From Nitrospirota bacterium (GTDB taxonomy: Bacteria; Nitrospirota; Nitrospiria; Nitrospirales; NS-4), in contig VBOK01000095.1 in NCBI GenBank assembly GCA_005877565.1, forward strand, positions 1 through 13,844: 13,844 nucleotides of DNA, written 5' to 3'. The first letter of the stretch is position 1. The number at the start of each line of letters is the position of its first letter. Below are positions 7,474-13,686 of the stretch, piece after piece. Both the position numbers and the translations under genes were made by a program. Under the pieces are notes generated by a model. The model had not been told where the DNA came from and made no database searches. It saw only the letters and a list, made by a program, of their open reading frames with translations.

Positions 7474-8598
7474 ATGGGAGTAAGAAAAGAATCTCCAGTT
7501 CGCGAGCAGGACGAGCGGTTCATGGCGCAAGCCCTTGCGCTTGCCTGGCATGGCGCCGGCCAGACCAGCCCGAATCCCCCGGTGGGCGCGGTCATCGTGC
7601 ACCAGGGCAAGGTCGTCGGAACGGGGTATCACCAACGCGCTGGCGGCCCCCATGCCGAGGTAGTGGCCCTGCGGCAGGCTGGACGGCGCGCTCGGGGCGC
7701 GACCCTCTACGTCACGCTGGAGCCCTGCTGCCATCTCGACAAGCGCACGCCGCCGTGCGTTCCGTTCATCATTGCGAGTGGCATCAAGCGGGTGGTGGCG
7801 GCCACTCGCGATCCGAATCCCCAGGTCCGTGGTCGCGGGCTGGCCGCATTGCGGCGGGCCAAGCTACAGGTCAAAGTAGGCGTTGAGGCAGCGCAGGCCG
7901 AGCGGCTCATCGAGCCGTACCGCAGGCTGATCACGACCGGCCAGCCGTTCGTCACGTTGAAGGTCGCGGCGACCTTGGACGGGAAGATTGCGACGGCCAA
8001 GGGCGAGTCCCGCTGGATCACCAGCCCCTCGGCCCGGGAAATGGCGCACCTCCTGCGCGCGCGTTCGGATGCGATCCTGGTGGGCATCGGGACCGTCCTG
8101 GCGGACGATCCGAGCCTCACGGTCCGGACGGGTTCTCCACGCGGACGGGCACCGCTACGAGTCGTGCTGGATCCCTCTCTTAGCATTCCCTTGGCGGCGA
8201 AGTTGCTCACTGACGGTCAAGCGCCCACGCTGATCGTGACCACTACATCCGGATCTCCGGCCAAGCGGGCGACTCTCGAGAAGAAGGGTGCTCACGTTGT
8301 GGTATTGCCGGCGCGACACAGGCGCGTCGCGTGGCGCGGCCTGCTGAAAGAATTGGGGCGGCGCGGGATCGCGTCGCTGTTGATTGAAGGTGGTGCGGAG
8401 GTGAACGCCTCGGCCCTGCGCGAAAGAGTGGTGGACCGGGTGCTCTTTTTCCTGGCGCCCAAGATCCTGGGAGGGCGGGACGCGATCAGCGCGGTCGGCG
8501 GAGAGTCGCCCCAAAATCTCAGTGAGGCGCTGCCGCTGAAAATGACGTCGGTCAGGCTGGTCGGCCCTGACATCCTTGTCGAAGGCAGGCCACGTTAA
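7474..8598 (+). CDS. ribD: Bifunctional riboflavin biosynthesis protein RibD (pyrimidine deaminase/reductase)
   Basis: Catalyses two steps of riboflavin synthesis: deamination of the diaminohydroxy-pyrimidine intermediate from GTP, then NADPH-dependent reduction of the ribosyl side chain. 374 residues, a normal RibD length. The N-terminal deaminase shows TSPNPPVGAVIV, the zinc and catalytic HAEVVAL, and TLEPCCHLDKRTPPC with two zinc cysteines; the spacing between them is one residue longer than in E. coli (EPCSHHGRTPPC). The reductase half shows TLKVAATLDGKIAT, SRWITS, ARSDAILVGIGTVLADDPSLTVR, SLLIEGGAEVNASAL and FFLAPKILGG. The start is uncertain: ATG 7474 was chosen, but GTG 7462 and ATG 7522 are in frame and none has a good ribosome site. 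The MFS gene follows after 11 bases. No FMN riboswitch is visible upstream. Confidence 0.95.
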   Translation: MGVRKESPVREQDERFMAQALALAWHGAGQTSPNPPVGAVIVHQGKVVGTGYHQRAGGPHAEVVALRQAGRRARGATLYVTLEPCCHLDKRTPPCVPFIIASGIKRVVAATRDPNPQVRGRGLAALRRAKLQVKVGVEAAQAERLIEPYRRLITTGQPFVTLKVAATLDGKIATAKGESRWITSPSAREMAHLLRARSDAILVGIGTVLADDPSLTVRTGSPRGRAPLRVVLDPSLSIPLAAKLLTDGQAPTLIVTTTSGSPAKRATLEKKGAHVVVLPARHRRVAWRGLLKELGRRGIASLLIEGGAEVNASALRERVVDRVLFFLAPKILGGRDAISAVGGESPQNLSEALPLKMTSVRLVGPDILVEGRPR

Positions 8599-8609
8599 AG
8601 AGGCCAGAC

Positions 8610-9911
8610 TTGGCGCGACCATTCATCCTGCTGTGCGGCGTCGGGCTCTTCGCCTTCATCAGCTACAACCTCGTCCGGATGCCCGTGCTCTCGCTGTTCG
8701 CCCAGTCGCTGGGCGCCGGCCCGGAGGCCATCGGCTTCATCGTCGCGGCCTCCACGCTGACGGGGGTATTTCTCAAATGGCCGGCAGGGGCGCTCTCGGA
8801 TCTGTATGACCGCCGCTGGCTCCTGCTGGTTGGTCTGCTGGCCTTCGCCCTCCCGCCGTTCTGCTACCTGCTGGTCACAGATGTACCGTGGCTGATTGCG
8901 CTGCGCTTCGTTCACGGTATGGCGACTGCGGTGTTCGCGCCGATCGCCCTGGCGGTTGTGGCTGACCTGCGTCGAGAGGCGCGTGGTGCCGCCTATGGGG
9001 CGTACACGGCGGCGACGCAGGCCGGAGCAATGCTTGGTCCGCTGCTGGGCGGATGGCTCCTGTTGACCGGGGGATTTTCCGCCGCGTTCGTGACAGCCGG
9101 CACGCTGGGCGTGGTCGCCGTGTTGCTCTTTTTCCTGATGCGATTGCCACCTGTCCCTGGTCACGTTAATCGTGAATCGTTAATCGTTAATCGTTGGGAG
9201 GAGGTTAAACGTGAAACGTTAAACGTTAAACGTGCAGAGTCTGACGATTCACGAATAACGGATAACGTTGAACATCACCGAGCAGCCGGCTTTAACCGGC
9301 CGGCGGTGATCAGGGATATGGCCCGCGGGGCGAGGACGGTGTTGGGGAACGTGCGGGTCGTGGTAACGAGCGCCACCGACGGCGCGCGCCAGGTGGCGAA
9401 CGGCGCGTTGATGGCGTTCCTGCCGATTTATGTGGTCGGCATCGGGCTGGATGCGGCGCAAGCGGGGATGCTGTTCGGCGTCCAGAGCGTGACTTCGTTC
9501 GCGTCCAGACCGACGATGGGCTGGGCGTCCGATCGGATCGGGCGGCGTCCGCTGATCCTGCTGGGGCTCGTGGTCTGCGCCGGGTCGCTGGCGGCGATCC
9601 CGTTTACCACTCCGTTTGTGGGGCTGATGGCGCTCTCCGCGCTCTTCGGCTTCGGGGAGGCGATCGTGAATGCGTCGGCTGCGGCGCTCGTCGCCGATCT
9701 ATCGGAACTCAAGACGCTGGGGTCGGCGATGGGCATGCAGGGCACCATCATGGACATCGGCCATGCCTCGGGACCGATCCTGTCGGGCGTGCTGATCGGC
9801 GCACTGGGTTTCCAACTGGCGTTTCCGATCATCGCCGGATTGGTCCTGGTAGCGGCGGGCGTGTTCCGCGCCTCGGTTGGAGCGGAACGTCCTGTCGGGT
9901 TGGCTTCTTGA
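8610..9911 (+). CDS. Major facilitator superfamily transporter with a repeat-derived central loop
   Basis: 433-residue inner-membrane transporter with two groups of about six hydrophobic segments. MFS motif A is visible in both halves: GALSDLYDRR after TM2 and GWASDRIGRRP after TM8. The TTG start at 8610 has GAGG six bases upstream and lies 11 bases after ribD. The central loop (about residues 185-225) is unusual: it is encoded by 7-bp repeat arrays at 9164-9268 and reads HVNRESLIVNR, then VKRETLNVKR, a polar low-complexity stretch. The substrate cannot be read from sequence. Its place between ribD and the riboflavin synthase gene allows a role in export of riboflavin or a related compound, but this rests on context only; a drug- or sugar-efflux type MFS is equally possible. 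Confidence 0.9.
   Translation: MARPFILLCGVGLFAFISYNLVRMPVLSLFAQSLGAGPEAIGFIVAASTLTGVFLKWPAGALSDLYDRRWLLLVGLLAFALPPFCYLLVTDVPWLIALRFVHGMATAVFAPIALAVVADLRREARGAAYGAYTAATQAGAMLGPLLGGWLLLTGGFSAAFVTAGTLGVVAVLLFFLMRLPPVPGHVNRESLIVNRWEEVKRETLNVKRAESDDSRITDNVEHHRAAGFNRPAVIRDMARGARTVLGNVRVVVTSATDGARQVANGALMAFLPIYVVGIGLDAAQAGMLFGVQSVTSFASRPTMGWASDRIGRRPLILLGLVVCAGSLAAIPFTTPFVGLMALSALFGFGEAIVNASAAALVADLSELKTLGSAMGMQGTIMDIGHASGPILSGVLIGALGFQLAFPIIAGLVLVAAGVFRASVGAERPVGLAS
9164..9268 (+). repeat. Three 7-bp tandem repeat arrays inside the MFS gene
   Basis: CGT recurs every seven bases at 9164, 9171, 9178, 9185 and 9192 (unit CGTTAAT, one copy CGTGAAT). A second array has CGT at 9210, 9217, 9224 and 9231 (unit CGTTAAA, one copy CGTGAAA), preceded by a GGTTAAA copy at 9203. 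A third runs inverted, with ACG at 9244, 9251, 9258 and 9265. Together they occupy about 105 bases within the region encoding the MFS central loop. The reading frame stays open throughout. Confidence 0.85.
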
Positions 9912-9962
9912 CGGGGTGGATGGACCGTACTAGGCTCTCTGACAATGGGAGAATGAGGCGGG

Positions 9963-10616
9963 ATGTTCACCGGCATCATTGAGGAAATGGGAGTCGTCAA
10001 GGGAGTCATCAAGACGCGGCAGGGGAGCAGCGTCTCGATCCTGGCGAAGACTGTCCTCGAGGGCCTGAAGGTGGGGGACAGTGTCACGGTGAACGGCGTG
10101 TGCCTGACAGTGGTCGGATTCGACCGCACGGAGATGACAGCTGACCTCTCACCCGAGACGGCGAAGATCACCACGCTGGGCTCGCTGAAAGCCGGCGATC
10201 CGGTGAACCTCGAGCGGGCCATGCGGCTGGGGGACCGCCTCGGCGGGCACCTGGTGACTGGCCATGTGGATGCGATCGGGACCATCCGCGCCCGCGTCCA
10301 GGAGGCGGATGCGCTCCAGCTCATGATTGAAGCGCCCGGCGAGGTCCTACACTATTGCGTGCCGAAAGGATCGATCACGGTCGACGGGATCAGCCTGACC
10401 CTCAACGAGGTGACCGATCGAGGATTCCGCGTCACCATCATTCCGCACACGGCCAAGGTCACGACGCTCGGGATCAAGCAAGTGGGCGATGCCGTGAACC
10501 TGGAAGCCGATCTCGTCGGCAAGTACGTCGAGCGACTCTTGCCCGGCCGGGAGGGCGGAGGCCAGAACGATATCAAGATCGACAAGGATTATTTGCAGAA
10601 GCGCGGGCTGATCTAG
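9963..10616 (+). CDS. ribE: Riboflavin synthase, alpha chain
   Basis: Joins two molecules of 6,7-dimethyl-8-ribityllumazine to give riboflavin and the pyrimidinedione, the last step of the pathway. 217 residues, the family length. It shows the internal duplication of two lumazine-binding barrels: MFTGIIEEMGVV with VGDSVTVNGVCLTV in the first, and GHVDAIGTI with GSITVDGISLTLNEV in the second, plus GDRLGGHLVTGH between them. The second barrel ends in NLEADLVGKYVERLL. The ATG at 9963 gives the canonical MFTGIIE start and has GAGGCGG just upstream. It is 51 bases after the MFS gene and probably in one transcript with ribD. The usual partners ribBA and ribH do not follow; a thioredoxin-like gene with its own promoter does. 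Named ribE here; called ribC in E. coli. Confidence 0.96.
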   Translation: MFTGIIEEMGVVKGVIKTRQGSSVSILAKTVLEGLKVGDSVTVNGVCLTVVGFDRTEMTADLSPETAKITTLGSLKAGDPVNLERAMRLGDRLGGHLVTGHVDAIGTIRARVQEADALQLMIEAPGEVLHYCVPKGSITVDGISLTLNEVTDRGFRVTIIPHTAKVTTLGIKQVGDAVNLEADLVGKYVERLLPGREGGGQNDIKIDKDYLQKRGLI

Positions 10617-10628
10617 CCAATCCTCCGA

Positions 10629-10658
10629 TTGCCGTCAAATTTTTCGGCATGTTAAGAT
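10629..10658 (+). promoter_or_regulatory. Possible promoter of the thioredoxin-like gene
   Basis: TTGCCG (10629-10634), 18 bases, then TAAGAT (10653-10658) with TGT directly before it as an extended -10. It lies 28 bases before the ATG of the exported thioredoxin-like gene. The -10 resembles those before tkt and glyQ in this window. A weak 5-bp inverted repeat (TGCCG/CGGCA) overlaps the spacer. Confidence 0.45.
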
Positions 10659-10685
10659 GTTTGTGTTGGACAGGAGGAACATACC

Positions 10686-11225
10686 ATGGGTTACATCAAT
10701 CGCATCGTCCCAGTGATCCTGGCGGTAGGGTTACTGGCGGCCGCCGCGCAAGCGAAGGGTTTCTTCAAGGTAGGCGATCCGGCGCCGAACTTCACGCTGG
10801 AGACCGTCGACGGCCAGACGATCAGTCTGGCCCAATATAAAGGTAAGGTGGTGGTGCTCGGCCTCTTCCACATCTGCGAGCCGTGCATGATCCAGGGGAC
10901 CGAGTTGCAGAAGGTCCACCAGGCGTTCCAGGACAAGAACGTCCAGGTCCTGGGCGTGAATTCGGCCGGCAACTCGAAGGAGAAGGTGCAGGACTTTCTC
11001 AAGGAGTTTCCCGTTAAGGTTTCCTATCCCTACATGGTTGATCCCAAGAAGGAGACCGACAGACTCTACGGCGGTGGACGGTTCATTCCCAATGTCTACA
11101 TCATTGACCAGGAGGGGATAATCCGCTGGCAGCGGGTGGGAACGATGGAGATCGGCGCGGCCGAGGTGATCAAGGCCGAAGTGGAGAAGCTGCTGGCCGC
11201 GGGCAAGAGTGGAGGCGCGCTCTGA
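10686..11225 (+). CDS. Exported thioredoxin-like (TlpA/AhpC-TSA family) protein
   Basis: 179 residues. A signal peptide at 1-23 (hydrophobic VPVILAVGLLAAAA, likely cut after AQA) sends it to the periplasm. The rest is a thioredoxin fold of the redoxin/TlpA type: VGDPAPNFTLETVDG, LAQYKGKVVVLGLFHICEPC with Cys64 and Cys67, and the cis-proline region in RFIPNVYIIDQEGIIRWQRVG. The active site is CEPC preceded by HI, not the usual WCxxC, but both cysteines are present, so a periplasmic thiol reductase or peroxidase role is plausible; the partner is unknown. The ATG at 10686 has a strong AGGAGGAA site 6 bases upstream and a possible promoter of its own. Its stop overlaps the next start (TGATG), so the two are probably coupled. 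Confidence 0.9.
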   Translation: MGYINRIVPVILAVGLLAAAAQAKGFFKVGDPAPNFTLETVDGQTISLAQYKGKVVVLGLFHICEPCMIQGTELQKVHQAFQDKNVQVLGVNSAGNSKEKVQDFLKEFPVKVSYPYMVDPKKETDRLYGGGRFIPNVYIIDQEGIIRWQRVGTMEIGAAEVIKAEVEKLLAAGKSGGAL

Positions 11226-11464
11226 TGGGCGAGTTTGACGAAGGGAAAGAGAAGTTCGTGAAGCTGGTCAAGAGCATTGACCCGTCGGTGGAGGTCGTCA
11301 TTCCCGTAACGCCGAGCCGGGGCATGTTTCTGATCTCCCTGACCAAGTCAGGCCAGCGCAAGTTCTTGACGGTCAGCGAGGAGGACATTCTCGATCTCCC
11401 GGAGGACGCCGACATCCTGAAAAAGGTCACCAGCGAAGTCCAGAATGCCCTTGCGGCAATCTGA
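11225..11464 (+). CDS. Small conserved-looking protein of unknown function, coupled to the thioredoxin-like gene
   Basis: 79 residues, not recognised. The ATG shares one base with the upstream stop (TGATG), the usual layout for translational coupling. It is soluble, with no signal or membrane segment: a charged N-terminal helix (EGKEKFVKLVKS), a strand-rich middle (VEVVIPV, GMFLISLTKSGQRKFLTVSEE), an acidic turn (DLPEDAD) and a C-terminal helix (ILKKVTSEVQNALAAI). No cysteines, so it is not itself a redox protein. Codon use matches its neighbours, and the coupling argues that it is a real gene. Because it lacks a signal peptide it should remain in the cytoplasm while its partner is exported. 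A perfect palindrome follows four bases after its stop. Confidence 0.75.
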   Translation: MGEFDEGKEKFVKLVKSIDPSVEVVIPVTPSRGMFLISLTKSGQRKFLTVSEEDILDLPEDADILKKVTSEVQNALAAI

Positions 11465-11467
11465 ACT

Positions 11468-11495
11468 GTAGGGGCACGGCGCGCCGTGCCCCTAC
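11468..11495. repeat. Perfect 28-bp palindrome, possible terminator or dispersed repeat
   Basis: Each arm is 14 bases, GTAGGGGCACGGCG and its exact complement, with no spacer. It begins four bases after the stop of the small protein gene and is followed by GTTTTG. The hairpin is very stable and could terminate transcription, but only four T residues follow. The sequence type (a GC-rich core flanked by GTAGGGG/CCCCTAC) resembles short palindromic repeats scattered between genes in many bacteria. Confidence 0.8.
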
Positions 11496-11506
11496 GTTTT
11501 GTGAAT

Positions 11507-12103
11507 ATGAAGACCATCGCGCCCGGTATCCAACAGTGGTCCTTCTTCTCCCAGGAGAAGCAGCTCGACTTCAATGGGTTGCTTCTCACCGTCAACGACC
11601 ATTGCATCCTCGTGGACCCGCCGCCGATGGAGGCCGCCGAACGTACTGCGCTCCTTAAGGGACACCCGGTGGACTACATCCTGCTGACGAACCGGGACCA
11701 TGTCCGGGAAGCCGAGGCCTGCCGGCGTGACTTCAAGGCGAAAGTCTATGCGCCCGAGGCCGATGCGCCCTTGATGGAGATTCCCGTCGACAAGACCTAT
11801 AAAGACGGCGAGCTGCTGCCGGGCGGGCTCTGGGTCGTTCACCTCAAGGACATGAAATCGCCCGGCGAATCGGCGCTGTTCCTCGACATGGGCAAAGGCT
11901 ACCTGATCCTCGGCGACGCGCTGATCGGCAAACCGGCCGGCCAACTCAATCTGCTGCCGGCCGACAGGTTCGCCGACGTGAACAAGGCCAAGGCATCCCT
12001 CAAACGGCTGCTCAAATACAATTTCGACACGGTCCTGGTCGGTGACGGGACCTCGATCCATGCGGGAGCCAAGGAGGCGGTGCGGCGGGCGATCGAGTCC
12101 TGA
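11507..12103 (+). CDS. Metallo-beta-lactamase-fold protein with degenerate metal site
   Basis: 198 residues from ATG 11507. The order of elements matches the metallo-beta-lactamase fold: N-terminal strands (FNGLLLTVNDHCILVDPPP), the segment after the first helix (VDYILLTNRDHVREAEACRRDF), KAKVYAPEADA, then SPGESALFLDMGKGYLILGDALIG, and a late His in VGDGTSIHAGA. The usual HxHxDH is reduced to TNRDH, and the expected second-site His before the SPGE segment is not seen, although the GD of the LILGD motif and the final His remain. It is therefore either a one-metal or non-catalytic member. No signal peptide. GTG at 11501 and 11486 are also in frame; 11486 lies inside the palindrome. No clear ribosome-binding site. 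Substrate unknown. Confidence 0.8.
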   Translation: MKTIAPGIQQWSFFSQEKQLDFNGLLLTVNDHCILVDPPPMEAAERTALLKGHPVDYILLTNRDHVREAEACRRDFKAKVYAPEADAPLMEIPVDKTYKDGELLPGGLWVVHLKDMKSPGESALFLDMGKGYLILGDALIGKPAGQLNLLPADRFADVNKAKASLKRLLKYNFDTVLVGDGTSIHAGAKEAVRRAIES

Positions 12104-12126
12104 CTCGTACATCGCACCGGGAGCCC

Positions 12127-12924
12127 ATGCCCACCTCGTCATCCGACCAGCTCAATCAGATCGGCAACGAGTACTTCGGACGCGGCCTCTACACGGAAGC
12201 GTACGACTCCTATCAACGAGCCTTGACCTGCGACAGGCAGTCCGGCGACCGGCGCGCGCTGGTGGTCACCTTGGGCAACCTGGGCAATGTCTGCGCGGTC
12301 AGTGGCCGGCGGGAGCAGGCGCAGCAGTACTATCAGGAAGTGCTCGAGCTGCAGAAGATCCTCGGCGATGAGCGGGGCATCGGCACCACGCTGGCGAATC
12401 TGGGCAACTTGCGCACCGACGCCGGCGAATGGGAGCGGGCGCGAGCTTACTACCTCGAGGCGCTCGACCTGCTGATCCGGGCGGGCGATGACGCGGCCCT
12501 CGCGGTGCTGTACTCCAATCTTGGTCTGGTGGCCCGCGAGACGGGGGACTACGAGCAGGCGCTCGCACACTACGAGCGCTCGCTTACGCTGATGCGCCGG
12601 CTCGGCAATCAAGCCGGCGTGGCGGATGCCTACCGGATGATCGGCAAGACCTATGTACTGCGCAAGCGATACGAAGACGCGGCCGCGTGCGCGCTGACCA
12701 GTCTCGGGATCAGCCGGCGTCTGCGCGATGAACTGCGCGTGGCCGGGGCCTGTTACCTGCTCGCCGGGATCAGGGAGGAAGAAGGGAAGATCGCCGAGGC
12801 GGCTGAGCTGCTGGAGCGCGTGGTGGCCATCGATCGCAAGTATCAATTGCCCAAGCTCGAGGAGAACACGCGCCGGCTGGAGGCGCTGCGAGAGCGCGCC
12901 GGACGGGAAGCCAGCCGGGCATGA
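12127..12924 (+). CDS. Tetratricopeptide-repeat protein
   Basis: 265 residues made almost wholly of TPR helix pairs of about 40 residues each, from residue 7 to 245. Typical repeat cores are LNQIGNEYFGRGLYTEAYDS, TLGNLGNVCAVSGRREQAQQ, TLANLGNLRTDAGEWERARA, LYSNLGLVARETGDYEQALA, AYRMIGKTYVLRKRYEDAAA and CYLLAGIREEEGKIAEAAEL: about six copies. The longer repeats with GD-x6-A-x2-LGNLG resemble the LGN/TPR_12 type used for protein binding. No signal peptide or membrane segment, so cytoplasmic. The ATG at 12127 has GGGAG upstream and lies 23 bases after the metallo-beta-lactamase-like gene. A single-pass membrane protein gene starts 28 bases downstream and could encode its partner. The binding target is unknown. 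Confidence 0.9.
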   Translation: MPTSSSDQLNQIGNEYFGRGLYTEAYDSYQRALTCDRQSGDRRALVVTLGNLGNVCAVSGRREQAQQYYQEVLELQKILGDERGIGTTLANLGNLRTDAGEWERARAYYLEALDLLIRAGDDAALAVLYSNLGLVARETGDYEQALAHYERSLTLMRRLGNQAGVADAYRMIGKTYVLRKRYEDAAACALTSLGISRRLRDELRVAGACYLLAGIREEEGKIAEAAELLERVVAIDRKYQLPKLEENTRRLEALRERAGREASRA

Positions 12925-12952
12925 GCAGCGTCATCACAGGAGCCTGCCCAAG

Positions 12953-13558
12953 GTGAAGCCGGTCGTCGATCGCACGGAGTCGAGGCGCCATCTGTTGGAG
13001 ACCCGCCGGTCGCTGATCGTGGCCGCCTGCGTGGCCGCGCTGGTGATCATGGCAGGGGTCCAGTATCTTTCGACGCGCGAGCCTGATGCCGGACTCAGGG
13101 CTCTGCCGCAAAAACCTTCTTCGTCAAGGGCTCAGGTTCCCGCTGCCACGAAACCAGCGCCCCTCGTCATTCCTTCTCCGCAAACGCCACCACTTTCTCC
13201 GCAGGCCCGCGCCTACCTCCGCAACGTCCGGGATCTGGCTGAGAACAGCCTGGCTCAAGTCGAGGTCATGCTGGCCGCCGTTGATCGAAGCGAGCGACGG
13301 ACCGGCGAGATTGCCGACACGCTGGATTACGGAAGCCGGCGGCTTCAGACTTGGCAGCGGCAATTTGCAGCGCTGACGCCGCCGCAGGCGCTCCAGAACC
13401 AGCACGACGAGGTCGGCCGACTCTTGACGGAATTGCAGCGCATGGCCCGCGCCATCCGTTCCTCGGAGACAATCACGCCGTCCCATCCCGTGCGTCATCG
13501 CCTGACGGTCGTGCACGACCGTCTTGAGCAGGTGCTGAACACAGTTGACGACATCTGA
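12953..13558 (+). CDS. Single-pass membrane protein with helical extracytoplasmic domain, unknown function
   Basis: 201 residues, not recognised as a named family. The GTG at 12953 was chosen because AGGAG lies ten bases upstream (12938-12942), and an ATG at 12921 is out of frame and stops after 11 codons. A basic N-terminus (ESRRHLLETRRS) precedes one hydrophobic segment at about 20-39 (SLIVAACVAALVIMAGVQYL), so the N-terminus is likely cytoplasmic and the rest outside the inner membrane. Residues 45-85 form a Pro/Ala/Ser-rich linker. Residues 85-201 look helical, with heptad-like spacing, ending HRLTVVHDRLEQVLNTVDDI. There are no enzyme motifs. Close spacing to the TPR gene suggests one transcript. 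A signal-anchor scaffold or structural role is a guess. Confidence 0.8.
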   Translation: MKPVVDRTESRRHLLETRRSLIVAACVAALVIMAGVQYLSTREPDAGLRALPQKPSSSRAQVPAATKPAPLVIPSPQTPPLSPQARAYLRNVRDLAENSLAQVEVMLAAVDRSERRTGEIADTLDYGSRRLQTWQRQFAALTPPQALQNQHDEVGRLLTELQRMARAIRSSETITPSHPVRHRLTVVHDRLEQVLNTVDDI

Positions 13559-13560
13559 TA

Positions 13561-13595
13561 TTCGTTATACGTAAAGCGTTATTCGTTAATCGTAT
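13561..13595 (+). repeat. Five-unit 7-bp repeat array
   Basis: CGT recurs every seven bases (TTCGTTA, TACGTAA, AGCGTTA, TTCGTTA, ATCGTAT), directly after the stop of the membrane protein gene. It is the same class of CGT-containing AT-rich heptamers as those inside the MFS gene at 9164-9268. No coding role here. Confidence 0.7.
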
Positions 13596-13686
13596 GAAAT
13601 AATCCTGGACAGATTTATTTTTGCGAAAGCTAAGAGTCGACCTTGCCTGCTGCGTAGAAAGCATTTGATTAGTTTCCTGGAGGAGC

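Noticed and set aside
9162..9270. CRISPR array
   Set aside because: The repeat unit is only 7 bp, tandem without spacers, and lies inside a coding frame.
12921..12956. ATG start for the gene after the TPR protein
   Set aside because: This ATG is in another frame and stops after 11 codons. GTG 12953 has a good ribosome-binding site and opens the long frame.
13596..13686. Promoter for the right-edge lipoprotein gene
   Set aside because: The stretch is AT-rich, but I found no convincing -35/-10 pair; only the strong ribosome-binding site can be supported.
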